Positions 17,339-28,965 of a stretch of DNA of 64,000 nucleotides are shown one piece after another. The stretch comes from Microbacterium indicum DSM 19969. Lineage in GTDB: Bacteria > Actinomycetota > Actinomycetes > Actinomycetales > Microbacteriaceae. Where the stretch lies: NCBI RefSeq assembly GCF_000422385.1, contig NZ_AULR01000003.1, positions 62,001 through 126,000 on the forward strand. Reading direction: 5' to 3'. How positions within the stretch are numbered: position 1 is the stretch's first letter; the number at the start of each line of letters is the position of its first letter. The position numbers and the translations under genes are program-made. The notes beneath the pieces were generated by a model that saw only the letters and a program-made list of their open reading frames with translations, did no database searches and was not told where the DNA came from.

Positions 17339-19185
17339 CCGGGGGATTCCTCGCGCGGTTCGGGGCCGACGCGCGCGCCGCGCTCGACCCCGCGCTCTGG
17401 GCGCCCGCCCCTCCCGTCTCGGAGCGAGCCGCGTGGGCGGGCCTCGACGCCGCGCGGCTGACGGCGGCGGCCGACGCCCGGCGCGACGAGGCCGCCGCGG
17501 CGCCGCCCGCGCTCTCGCTCTGGGCGCACTACGCCGCGACGGGCGAGCGCATGCCGTACGAGCGCGCGCAGCGGGCCCTCCTCGCCGAGACCGCGACGGC
17601 GGCCCTCGCATGGGGCGCGACGGGCGACGCCGGCGCGTGGGCGCCCCGCCTCGCCGACGCCGTGTGGCGCGTGTGCGAGCTCACGGCCTGGTGCCTGCCC
17701 TCGCACTACCTCGTCGGCGCCGACAGGCCGCCGCTCCCGATCCCCGGCCGCGACGTCCTCGACCTCTCGTGCGGCTACGTCGGCGGCATGCTCGCGGCGA
17801 TCGACCGCATCGCGGGCGACGCGCTCGACGACGCCTTCCCGGGGATCCGCGCGCGGATCCGCCACGAGATCCGCCGCCGCGTGCTGCGGGAGTGGGGGCG
17901 CGAGGAGCACTTCTGGGAGGTGGGGGAGGAGGGCCGCCCGCCGAACAACTGGGCGCCGTGGATCGTGTCGAACGTGCTCGCCTGCGCGATGGTCGCCGAG
18001 ACCGACCGCGACGCGCTCGTCGGCACCGTCGAGCGCTCGCTCGTCGTCCTCGACCGGTTCCGCGCCGGATACGCCGACGACGGCAGCTGCGAGGAGGGCG
18101 CGACCTACTGGTGGTGGGCGGGGGCGACGCTCTTCGAGGCGCTCGACCTGCTCGCGGCCGCGACGGGAGGGTCCTACGACGGCTTCGCCGTGGCGCCCGT
18201 CGCTGCCATGGCGCGCTTCCCGATGGCGATGCAGCTGGGCCGCGGCACGCAGGTCAACTTCTCCGACGGATCCCCCGCCCACCCGCCGAACGCCGTGTGG
18301 CACCTGCTCGCGCGGTTCGGCGCGCGGGTCGGCGACGACGAGGTCGTGCGGCACGCGCGGTGGATGGGATCCGCCCACCCGGCCGGCCTCGACGGGCAGC
18401 TCGCGCCCCTCTTCCTGCGCACGATCGCCGAGCTGCGCGATCCCGGATGGGCGGCGGCCGGCCCCACCGAGCCCGGCATGCCCGCGAGCTGGTACGCGCC
18501 AGGCACCGAGGTCGCGATCGCCCGCGAGCGCGCGCACGACGCGTCGGGTTTCGTCGTCGCCGCGAAGGGCGGGCACAACGCCGTCAGCCACAACCACAAC
18601 GACGCGGGCGGCCCCATCGTGTCGCTCGACGGCGAGCCCGTGCTCATCGACGTCGGCGTCGGCGACTACGTCCGCGAAACCTTCATGCCCGACATGCGGT
18701 ACGCGATCTGGACGATGCGCAGCGGCTGGCACAGCGTGCCGCTGCCGAACGGCGTCGAGCAGGCCCACGGATCCGCGTTCCGCGCCGCGGGGACGACGTT
18801 CTCGGACGACGGATCCCTGGCCGCGCTGCGCATGGATCTCGCCCCCGCCTACCCGCCCGAGGCGGGGCTCCTGTCCCTCGAGCGCGAGATCGCGCTCGAC
18901 CGCGCGGCGGGGGAGGTCGTGATCGACGACGCCTGGCGCTTCGCCTCGCCGGGCGAGATGCGGCTCGTGCTCATGACGGCCGCCGAGCCCGAGCCCGCGG
19001 CGGGCGGCCTGCGGGTCGGGGCTGCGCTCCTCGCGTTCGCCGGCCTGGCCGCCGAGACGCAGCGCATCGACATCGACCCCGGCGACTCCCGCCTCGCCCG
19101 CGCGTGGGGCGACGCGGTGTTCCGCACGGTTCTCACGACGCCCCCGGGCGACGGATCCGCCCGCGTCACGATCAGGAGGGCCTGA
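17335..19185 (+). CDS. Heparinase II/III-like polysaccharide lyase-family protein (second of two)
   Basis: 616 residues, a paralogue of the protein at 9923-11737. Shared blocks: AWCLPSHY, NNWAPWIVSNVLACAM, EEGATYWWWAGATLFEAL and KGGHNAVSHNHNDAGG (expected catalytic His/Asn region, about residue 410). No signal peptide, so cytosolic. The GTG start at 17335 overlaps the dehydrogenase stop by 4 bases. The similar but distinct His-Asn segment suggests that the two paralogues cleave different linkages or chain ends. Confidence 0.85.
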   Translation: MTGGFLARFGADARAALDPALWAPAPPVSERAAWAGLDAARLTAAADARRDEAAAAPPALSLWAHYAATGERMPYERAQRALLAETATAALAWGATGDAGAWAPRLADAVWRVCELTAWCLPSHYLVGADRPPLPIPGRDVLDLSCGYVGGMLAAIDRIAGDALDDAFPGIRARIRHEIRRRVLREWGREEHFWEVGEEGRPPNNWAPWIVSNVLACAMVAETDRDALVGTVERSLVVLDRFRAGYADDGSCEEGATYWWWAGATLFEALDLLAAATGGSYDGFAVAPVAAMARFPMAMQLGRGTQVNFSDGSPAHPPNAVWHLLARFGARVGDDEVVRHARWMGSAHPAGLDGQLAPLFLRTIAELRDPGWAAAGPTEPGMPASWYAPGTEVAIARERAHDASGFVVAAKGGHNAVSHNHNDAGGPIVSLDGEPVLIDVGVGDYVRETFMPDMRYAIWTMRSGWHSVPLPNGVEQAHGSAFRAAGTTFSDDGSLAALRMDLAPAYPPEAGLLSLEREIALDRAAGEVVIDDAWRFASPGEMRLVLMTAAEPEPAAGGLRVGAALLAFAGLAAETQRIDIDPGDSRLARAWGDAVFRTVLTTPPGDGSARVTIRRA

Positions 19186-21089
19186 TGGATCTGCCCGCCG
19201 AAGACCGCGCGCTCTCGCCCGTCACGGGGTGGACCCGCGGGCACTGGGCCGCCGTCGGACACGAGTGGCTCGCGCAGGTGCGCCGCTTCTCGAGCCCGCT
19301 CGGCGCCGCCACCCGGCTGCCGGGGCGGGCGACGGGAGACGGCGAGCGCCGCGAGAGCATGGAGGCCGTCGGGCGATCCTTCCTCCTCGCCGCCCCGCTC
19401 GTCGCGGGCGCCGACGACGCCGCGTCCGACGAGGTCCTCGCCTGGTACGCGCGGGCGCTCCTCGCCGGGACGGATCCGGACGGGCCCGAGGCGTGGCCGC
19501 TCGGCGTCACCTGCCGCTTCCCCGTCACGGGGGTGACGAACAACATCGTCGAGGCCGCGAACATCGCCTTCGGCCTGCACGTCAGCCGCGACCGGCTCTG
19601 GGCCGGGCTCACGCGGCCCGAGCGCGCCCGGATCGCCTCCTGGCTGCGCCACCACGCGCGCCTCGAGGTGTGGCACAACAACTGGCAGCTCTTCCCCGCG
19701 ATGGCCGAGGGCTTCCTCCGCTCGGTCGACGAGGACGTGACGGGCTGCATCGGCGAGCGGAACGTCGCTCGCGTCGAGTCCTGGTACCTCGAGCAGGGCT
19801 GGTACACCGACGGTCCCGAGCACGCGCTCGACCACTACAACGCATGGGCGATCCACCCCTACCTCTGGGCCTGGTACGAGATGACCGGCCGGACGGGGAC
19901 GCCCGAGGGGATCCGGCACCGCGAGCGCCTGCACGACTTCACGGCCTCCTTCTCAGACCTCGTCGCGCCCGACGGATCCCTCCTGCACATGGGCCGATCC
20001 CTCACCTACCGCACGGCGGCGCTCGCCGCCGTGTGGTGCGCCGAGCTCTCGGGCGCGAACGCGCTGACCCCGGGGCGCACGCGCGCCCTCGCATCGGGGG
20101 TCCTCCGGCGCTTCGTCGACGCGGGCGTCGGGGCCGGCGAGCCCCTCGGCCTCGGCTGGCTCCGCCCGCACGAGCCGATCGCGCAGGCCTACAGCGGGTT
20201 CGGATCGCCGTACCTCGCGGGCATCGGATTCCTCGGGCTCGCGCTCCCCGCCTCGGCGCCCGTGTGGGCCGAGGACGAGGAGCCGCGCGTGCCCGGGCCG
20301 CGCACGATCCCGCGGGCGGGATGGATCCTGACGCCGCAGAGCGACGGCATCGTGCGGCTCGCGAACCACGGCAGCGACCACTGCGAGATCCCCGTCGAGC
20401 CCACGCGGCCCGACCCCGACGACCCGCACTACGCGAAGCTCGGGTACTCGACGCACACGGCGCCCGGCACCGGGCCCGCCTTCGAGGAGGGGATCGACGG
20501 GCACCTCGCGCTCATCGGCGACGACGGGCGCGCCAGCCGCCGCGGGCCCATCCGTGCGATGCGCGCCGAGGGGCCCGTCGCCGCGTCGGCGCACATCCCG
20601 CAGCGCGACGGGATCCCGTTCCCGGGCGTCACGGTCGCGAGCGCGACGATCGTCGAGGGCGACCTCGAGATCCGCGCCCACCTCGTGCGATCCGACCGCC
20701 CGTGGCCTGTGCGCGAGGGCGGGTGGCAGATCGCGGGGGATGACGCGCCGGCCGCCGCGTCGTCGGGCCTCGCCGCGTCGGCGACGAACGCGAACGGCCT
20801 CACGGGGGCGATCGTGGGCCTCACGGGGTGGTCGTCGGCCGAGATCGCGCGCGTCGACGGATCCGACGCGTTCGGGCCGCGGGCCGCCGTGCCGGTGCTT
20901 CGGGGATCCGTCCCCGCCGGCGAGACCCTGCTCGTCTCGCTCCACGCCCTCTCGGCGGCGCCGCGCGACCTCGCGGGCGCCGCCGAGGCGGCCGTGTCGG
21001 GCACGTCGCTCACCGTCCGCTGGGCGACGGGGCGGACGCACGAGATCGACCTCGCGGCGTTCCTCTGGCCCGTGCTCAGCTCACGGTGA
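19185..21089 (+). CDS. DUF2264 family protein, probable glycan-degrading helper
   Basis: 634 residues. The N-terminal 400 residues match DUF2264, an alpha/alpha-barrel family found in lyase and glycosidase loci: WHNNWQLFPAMAEGFL, WYTDGPEHALDHYNAWAI and GRSLTYRTAALAAVW. A beta-rich C-terminal part follows. No catalytic mechanism is established. The ATG at 19185 shares one base with the previous stop (TGATG) and has CAGGAGGG before it. The 3' end overlaps by 14 bases the convergent DUF4832 gene. Confidence 0.8.
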   Translation: MDLPAEDRALSPVTGWTRGHWAAVGHEWLAQVRRFSSPLGAATRLPGRATGDGERRESMEAVGRSFLLAAPLVAGADDAASDEVLAWYARALLAGTDPDGPEAWPLGVTCRFPVTGVTNNIVEAANIAFGLHVSRDRLWAGLTRPERARIASWLRHHARLEVWHNNWQLFPAMAEGFLRSVDEDVTGCIGERNVARVESWYLEQGWYTDGPEHALDHYNAWAIHPYLWAWYEMTGRTGTPEGIRHRERLHDFTASFSDLVAPDGSLLHMGRSLTYRTAALAAVWCAELSGANALTPGRTRALASGVLRRFVDAGVGAGEPLGLGWLRPHEPIAQAYSGFGSPYLAGIGFLGLALPASAPVWAEDEEPRVPGPRTIPRAGWILTPQSDGIVRLANHGSDHCEIPVEPTRPDPDDPHYAKLGYSTHTAPGTGPAFEEGIDGHLALIGDDGRASRRGPIRAMRAEGPVAASAHIPQRDGIPFPGVTVASATIVEGDLEIRAHLVRSDRPWPVREGGWQIAGDDAPAAASSGLAASATNANGLTGAIVGLTGWSSAEIARVDGSDAFGPRAAVPVLRGSVPAGETLLVSLHALSAAPRDLAGAAEAAVSGTSLTVRWATGRTHEIDLAAFLWPVLSSR

Positions 21090-22653
21090 CGCCGCCGACG
21101 ACGAGCCAGCCCGACTCCGTCGTCTCGGCCGACGTCGCGAGCTCGATCGCCGGGGCGCTGTCGCGCGTCGTGTCGACGATCGCGACGCCCCAGCGATAGC
21201 GGCCCCGCGCGACCTGGCCGATCGTCGGGGTCGTCGTGTAGTCGTACGTGCGCCGCTCGCGCCACGTGTGGGTCGGGATCCCGTCGTCGGCGTACACCTC
21301 GACGGGCTCGCCCGCGCCGTCGAGCAGCGCGAAGGCGACCTGGTACTTCCCGTGCCACGGCGCGAGGTCGCTCGGGAAGTACGCCCAGCCCCGGTTGACC
21401 CACGTGTGGGCGATCGTCGCGGACCCGCCCCGCGCGACCTTCGACGGCGCCTGGACGCTCTGGGGCAGCAGCCGGTACCCGCCCTCGGCGTTGAACTCCT
21501 TCACGAGGTCGAAGCACTCCTCGAACCACGAGTCGGTCTCGCCGACCCGGAAGTCCATCGCGTTGACGTGCGCCTGCTGCGAGTCGTCGAACTCGCCCTG
21601 GCGCACATCGGCCGCCGTCTCGTAGCCGCGCGGGTCGTCCGAGATCGAGTGGCTCGCCGTCACCCAGCCGCCCTCCATGAGGATCGGGCGTTTGAAGAGG
21701 TACGCGCCCGCGACCTCCCGCTCCCACTGCCCGTAGTAGGTCGTCATCCCGAACGCGTCGTGGCGCAGGATCCAGCCCAGGCCGTACGCGTAGTCGAGGA
21801 GCGCGCGGCTCTGCGGATCCGCCGAGCCCCAGCCCACCTCGGATCCGATCGTGCGGTGGTAGTTGAGCGCGATCGGGACGTCGGGGAACAGGCGCGTGAA
21901 GAGGTCGACGTTCCAGCGGAACACCGCCTCGCGGTTCGCGGGGTCGCGGTACTTCATCGTGTGGCCCTCGCCCCAGAGGCCGAGGCCGTACCCGTCGACG
22001 AAGTCCATCTCTTCCGGATCCCCGAAGCGCGCGGCGAACGCCGTGAGGAAGGCCGCGTACTTCTCCTGGAAGACCGGGTCGTCGGGGTAGGGGGACCAGA
22101 GCGTCACGTCGCCCGTCTGCGACTCGTAGCCCTCCGCGCCCGCGTCCCGGACGTAGTCGGGCGTGAACCCGACGGGCTTGTCGCGGCTGTCGACGACGAT
22201 GCGGAAGGCCAGGCGCATGTCCCGCCGCCGCGCCTCGGCGATCATGCTCGCGACCTTCGTGTCGGCGTCCCACGCGTACGCGCCCTCCTCGGGCTCGAGG
22301 GCCGACCACGCGATCCGCATGTACAGGGTCGGCGCGTAGTCCGACACCTTCACGGCGCCGTCGATCCCCGGCACCTGCATGCTGTCGTAGTGCTCCCAGT
22401 AGTCGTCGGCGACCGTCGCGGTGCTGTAGAGCACGAACCCGTTCAGCGGGTTGCGCAGAAAGCGGTCGGGGTCGTGGTCGAACGTCGTCGTGAGCGTGCC
22501 GCCCGACGTCGACGTGCTCGAGTGCGCCGGAGCCGCGGATCCCGTCGCCGCGTGCGCGGCGCGCGGCAGCACGACGCTCGCCGTGACCGCGAGCGCGCCC
22601 GCCGCCCCCATCCCGAGCACCGAGCGCCGGCCGAATACCTGCTTCTGTCCCAT
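21076..22653 (-). CDS. Secreted DUF4832 / GH42-like protein with Tat signal
   Basis: 525 residues. The signal peptide has a twin-arginine motif FGRRSVLGM and ends near AHAA, so it is exported folded; no lipobox. The body begins FLRNPLNGFVLY, and YMRIAWSALEPEEGAYAWD is the typical TIM-barrel start of GH42-like glycosidases. The C-terminal DUF4832 region includes RILLPQSV-like beta strands and WVNRGWAYFPSDLAPWHG. It is expected to act outside the cell on the polysaccharide that feeds the importer. Start 22653 rather than the upstream ATG, because of GGGAGAGATCAGG and the complete signal peptide. Confidence 0.7.
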   Translation of the reverse strand: MGQKQVFGRRSVLGMGAAGALAVTASVVLPRAAHAATGSAAPAHSSTSTSGGTLTTTFDHDPDRFLRNPLNGFVLYSTATVADDYWEHYDSMQVPGIDGAVKVSDYAPTLYMRIAWSALEPEEGAYAWDADTKVASMIAEARRRDMRLAFRIVVDSRDKPVGFTPDYVRDAGAEGYESQTGDVTLWSPYPDDPVFQEKYAAFLTAFAARFGDPEEMDFVDGYGLGLWGEGHTMKYRDPANREAVFRWNVDLFTRLFPDVPIALNYHRTIGSEVGWGSADPQSRALLDYAYGLGWILRHDAFGMTTYYGQWEREVAGAYLFKRPILMEGGWVTASHSISDDPRGYETAADVRQGEFDDSQQAHVNAMDFRVGETDSWFEECFDLVKEFNAEGGYRLLPQSVQAPSKVARGGSATIAHTWVNRGWAYFPSDLAPWHGKYQVAFALLDGAGEPVEVYADDGIPTHTWRERRTYDYTTTPTIGQVARGRYRWGVAIVDTTRDSAPAIELATSAETTESGWLVVGGVTVS

Positions 22654-22787
22654 CCTGATCTCTCCCTTGAGTCGATGGCGAGACACACGCTCCCGCCCCG
22701 GAATCGCGCGGGTCAAGGGATCCGCCCCGCTCGCACACAAAGCGAACAGCGGGGAATGCGCGCGGGATCCGGGCGGTTGCACCGCGT

Positions 22788-23438
22788 ATGGCTTCCTCCG
22801 ACGACCGCCTCGAGATCGAGGTCTGGGCCGACGTCCTCTGCCCGTGGTGCTACCTGGGCGACGCGCGACTCGAGAAGGCCATCGAGGCCTCGCCCCACCG
22901 CGACCGGATCGACGTCAGGATCCGCACCTTCCAGCTCGACCCCGAGTTCCCGTCCGAGCCGCGGCCCGTCGTCGAGTACCTCGCCGACAAGAAGGGCATG
23001 ACGACCGAGCAGGCGCGGCAGATGGAGGGGCAGATGGCCGGGCTCGCCGCGGCCGAGGGCCTCGCCTACGACAGCGACCACCGGGTGCAGAACACGCTCG
23101 ACATGCTGCGGCTCGTGCACCTCGCGAACGACCACGGCGCCGGGTGGGAGTTCATGAAGGCCATGCAGACGCTGCTCTTCTCGGGCGACGACGCGGCCTT
23201 CGACCCCGAGACGCACGTGCGCGTCGGAACCTCGCTCGGCATCCCCGAGGCTGAGATCCGCGACGTCCTCGCGGGCGACCGCTACGCCGACGCCGTGCGC
23301 GCCGAGCACGAGGAGGCGCTCCAGCTGGGCGCGCGCGGCGTGCCGTTCACGGTCCTGGGGCGCCGCCTCGGGATCCCGGGCGCGGTTCCGACCGAGGCCT
23401 ACGGCCAGGCGATCGAGCAGGCGGCCGCGGGTGTCTGA
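22788..23438 (+). CDS. FrnE/DsbA-family thioredoxin-fold oxidoreductase
   Basis: 216 residues with the redox motif DVLCPWCYLGDARLE (CPWC at about residues 18-21), the helical insertion typical of DsbA-like enzymes and the cis-Pro loop ARGVPFTVLG near residue 190. No signal peptide, so it acts in the cytosol as a thiol oxidoreductase or isomerase. A possible tiny gene overlaps its 3' end. No clear ribosome site or leaderless -10 is seen before the ATG. Confidence 0.9.
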   Translation: MASSDDRLEIEVWADVLCPWCYLGDARLEKAIEASPHRDRIDVRIRTFQLDPEFPSEPRPVVEYLADKKGMTTEQARQMEGQMAGLAAAEGLAYDSDHRVQNTLDMLRLVHLANDHGAGWEFMKAMQTLLFSGDDAAFDPETHVRVGTSLGIPEAEIRDVLAGDRYADAVRAEHEEALQLGARGVPFTVLGRRLGIPGAVPTEAYGQAIEQAAAGV

Positions 23439-23544
23439 CCCGAAGCTCCTGACGTTCCTCGCGGCCGACGACGCGGTCGTCTGCGACCCCGAGACGGGCG
23501 TCTGCGAGATCCCGCCGGCCCACCCCGCCTCCGCGCCCGCCTGA
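23431..23544 (+). CDS. Possible 37-residue protein with a C-x6-C motif
   Basis: GTG at 23431 overlaps the end of the FrnE gene by 8 bases and opens a 37-codon frame starting MSDPKLLTFLAADD and containing VCDPETGVCEIPPA. Two cysteines in this acidic setting next to a thiol oxidoreductase suggest a small redox or metal-binding partner. It was too short for automatic calling. Support is the overlap, reasonable codon use and the Cys spacing; it may be spurious. Confidence 0.4.
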   Translation: MSDPKLLTFLAADDAVVCDPETGVCEIPPAHPASAPA

Positions 23545-23590
23545 CCCGCGCCCGCTTGACCCGCGCGGGAGCGTCGACTTCTCGCCCGGC

Positions 23591-23672
23591 GCACGACGAC
23601 GGCAGAACTTGAGCCCGGCCGGGTTTCTGCCGGCGTGTCGGCCGCTGAAGTCGAAATCTGCCGTGGTCCTGC
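23591..23672 (-). repeat. 82-bp palindromic repeat, copy 1
   Basis: Left end GCACGACGACGGCAGA, right end TCTGCCGTGGTCCTGC, core CGGCGTGTC (reversed orientation). First of three copies filling the 558-base gap 23545-24102; apart from the three repeats the gap is GC-rich spacer with nothing else recognised before the promoter region of the next gene. Confidence 0.8.
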
Positions 23673-23766
23673 CGGGCGGGGCGCCCGGCACCCCGCCCGG
23701 CCGAAGCACCGGCCGCCCCCTGCTGAGGCGCCGCGCACCGCTGCGGCCTGCCCGACCCGCGCGGTT

Positions 23767-23846
23767 CACGACTACGGCAGGAATCAGGCTCCGGCCGGTT
23801 TGCCCCGGCGTGTCGGCCGCCGCGGCCGAGATCTGCCGTGGTTGTG
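23767..23846 (-). repeat. 82-bp palindromic repeat, copy 2
   Basis: Ends CACGACTACGGCA and TGCCGTGGTTGTG; internal core CGGCGTGTCGG in the reversed orientation. It starts 176 bases after copy 1. Confidence 0.8.
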
Positions 23847-23916
23847 CCCGCGGGGGTGCCGCGCCGCGCGGCGGGGGCTCGGCCGTGCCGCCGCGGCGCG
23901 TCCCGCCGCGCGCCGC

Positions 23917-23998
23917 GCACGACGACGGCGGAAACCGAGCCCCGCCCGTCTTCCGCCGGCGTGTCGCCGGCTGTGGGTCGGATCTGCCGTCGTCATGC
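23917..23998 (-). repeat. 82-bp palindromic repeat, copy 3
   Basis: Ends GCACGACGACGGCGGA and ATCTGCCGTCGTCATGC; core CGGCGTGTCG in the reversed orientation. It starts 150 bases after copy 2. Confidence 0.8.
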
Positions 23999-24102
23999 AT
24001 CGGCGATGACCCGCGGCGGGCCGTCGACAGCGCGCGCGGCGCGGAATAGCCTGGCCGCGAGGGGCGGGCGGGCCGCCTCCTCAGCGACGAAGGGGCAGAA
24101 CG

Positions 24103-24498
24103 ATGGACACCATGATGATGAACGCCATGACGACCGACATGTCGGGCATGGAGGAGATGGACATGCCGACCATGCAGGCGTGCATGGACGCGTGCTCGGC
24201 GGCCGAGCAGGCGATGACGATCTGCTCGACGCAGATGATGGACTGCGCGCCGGCGTGCATGAACGGCGCCGACATGTGCCACACGATGATGCGCGCCATG
24301 ATGCGCATGGACGGCGTGACGCCCGGCGCCATGATGTCGATGCTCGACGCCTGCATCGCGATGTGCCAGGTCTGCATGGACGAGTGCGCGGCGCACGCGG
24401 CCGAGAGCGAGATCTGCGCGATGTGCGCTCAGGCCTGCCAGGCGTGCATGGACTCCTGCATGGCGATGAAGGACATGATGATGAAGGCGGCTGCGTAA
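24103..24498 (+). CDS. Cys/Met-rich four-helix-bundle copper-binding protein (Csp-like)
   Basis: 131 residues, about 15 Cys and 33 Met by hand count. Cysteines come in C-x3-C or C-x2-C pairs along predicted helices (QACMDAC, DCAPAC, LDACIAMCQVCMDEC, QACQACMDSC), the layout of copper-storage proteins whose bundle core is lined with thiolates binding many Cu(I) ions. The Met-rich N-terminus (MDTMMMNAMTTDMSGM) could be an extra copper entry site. No signal peptide, so cytosolic. AAGGGG precedes the ATG and TAGCCT about 50 bases upstream may be the -10. No copper operator was seen before this gene. Confidence 0.82.
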   Translation: MDTMMMNAMTTDMSGMEEMDMPTMQACMDACSAAEQAMTICSTQMMDCAPACMNGADMCHTMMRAMMRMDGVTPGAMMSMLDACIAMCQVCMDECAAHAAESEICAMCAQACQACMDSCMAMKDMMMKAAA

Positions 24499-24508
24499 GC
24501 CGCCCCTC

Positions 24509-24856
24509 TCACACCTCGGCGACGTTGAACTGCGCGCGGCCGACCGCGAGCACGCGGTAGCGCGCGTGCAGCGCGACGGGGGTGCCCGCGGGCGCCTCGA
24601 GCGCGGCGCCCGACGCGTTCCACACGCGGTGGGCGGATCCGTCGAGCCCGCGGATCACGAGGGATCCGCCGGCGACGTCGGCGTGCTCGACGATGCCGTC
24701 GACCCACTCGAGCGGCGTCGCGGAGGCGAGGCGCGCCTGGATGAGCGACAGCCCGTGCCCCGGAGCGTGCGACGAGCAGACCCCGCCGTGCCCGCACATG
24801 CACTCGACACGCTCACGCACCTCGGCGGAACGGGTGGAGTGCAGGGGGCTGATCAC
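24509..24856 (-). CDS. Unrecognised 115-residue protein with a C-x-C-x5-C cluster
   Basis: GTG at 24856 with GAGAGG 8 bases before gives MISPLHSTRSAEV. Residues 18-33 hold ECMCGHGGVCSSHAPGH, a Cys/His cluster that looks metal-binding. The rest is a small beta-rich region (GSLVIRGLDGSAHRVW). It is convergent with the copper-protein gene, 10 bases from its stop, so a role in metal handling is possible but not shown. Not assigned to a family. Confidence 0.6.
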   Translation of the reverse strand: MISPLHSTRSAEVRERVECMCGHGGVCSSHAPGHGLSLIQARLASATPLEWVDGIVEHADVAGGSLVIRGLDGSAHRVWNASGAALEAPAGTPVALHARYRVLAVGRAQFNVAEV

Positions 24857-24945
24857 GGCGGGATCCTCTCTCGATGAAAGCGTTCCGGCTACGGTAGGTC
24901 GCCCCGCGCCGCCCCGGAACCGCGGGCGACACGGGGCGTCACAAA

Positions 24946-28129
<3,184 letters not shown>

Positions 28130-28136
28130 CGGCCCG

Positions 28137-28176
28137 GACGATGCCCCGGGGATCCGCGGATCCCCGGGGCATCGTC
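28137..28176. terminator. Perfect 19-bp hairpin between convergent genes
   Basis: GACGATGCCCCGGGGATCC at 28137-28155 is followed by GC and its exact inverted copy at 28158-28176. It lies between the exporter stop and the stop of the convergent membrane-protein gene, so it should terminate both. There is no T-run, as is usual in this group. Confidence 0.8.
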
Positions 28177-28177
28177 G

Positions 28178-28888
28178 TCACTCGAAGAGGAACCGCTCGC
28201 GCGGCTCGGGCCGCGGCGCGCGGGACGTGACGAGGAGGCCGGCCGCGAGCGCGAGCGCGCCGATCCCGCACGCGAAGAGGACGGTCGGGGCCCAGCCCTC
28301 GCCGCCGAAGCAGCCCCATCCGAGGGGGAACCACGACCAGGTCTCGGGCTCGGTCGGGGCGGCCCAGGATCCGTCGGCGAAGCAGGCGGCCTCGGCGGGC
28401 CCGGGGATCCACGCGACGAGCGGGCCGATCGCGATCCCGCCCGCCCCCGCGGCGCCCGACGCGAGCGCATGCGCGCGGAGCGGCCGGACGGGCTCGATGC
28501 CCGCCGCGCGCCCCGCGATCGCGGCCCCCGCGCCGATCCACAGCGGGCCGCCGAGCGCGCAGAAGGCCACGAGCGCGTACGGCACGAAGAAGACGGCGAA
28601 CTCCGCGAAGGACCCGTCGGCCAGCGCGACGGCGCACACCGCGGCGGCGAGCCCGACCACCGCGCAGCCGAGCGCGCGCCGGAACACCTGCGAGAGCGTC
28701 GCCGCGCGGCGCATCGCGGGCCACGCGAGGAGCGTTCCGACGCCGGCCGCGACGAGCCCGATGAGCCCGATCCCGTCCGCCGTGCCCCTGGGCTCGGAGA
28801 TCGTGAGGACCCACAGGATCGCGTACGCGACGGCGAAGGGCGCGGCTATCGTTCCCGCCGCGACGCCGAGCGCGCGCAGAGCAGTCAT
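28178..28888 (-). CDS. Multi-pass membrane protein of unknown function
   Basis: 236 residues with about six hydrophobic segments beginning MTALRALGVAAGTIAAP. Cysteines and tryptophans cluster in a loop near residues 170-200 (AACFADGSW, GWGCFGGEGW), probably outside the cell. Start 28888 is favoured because TACCGT lies 6 bases before it on the minus strand (28900-28895), the leaderless pattern of this window. No family recognised. Confidence 0.7.
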   Translation of the reverse strand: MTALRALGVAAGTIAAPFAVAYAILWVLTISEPRGTADGIGLIGLVAAGVGTLLAWPAMRRAATLSQVFRRALGCAVVGLAAAVCAVALADGSFAEFAVFFVPYALVAFCALGGPLWIGAGAAIAGRAAGIEPVRPLRAHALASGAAGAGGIAIGPLVAWIPGPAEAACFADGSWAAPTEPETWSWFPLGWGCFGGEGWAPTVLFACGIGALALAAGLLVTSRAPRPEPRERFLFE

Positions 28889-28965
28889 GCGCCCACGGTA
28901 TCGGCTCACGGGCGGCTCATAGGGAGGTCAGAGCCGGGCCGAGGTGGGTTCCGTAGGGTGGGATC

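Noticed and set aside
23591..23998. The repeat clusters as a CRISPR array
   Set aside because: Units are 82 bases with inverted ends, two or three per site, with non-uniform spacers and no cas genes.
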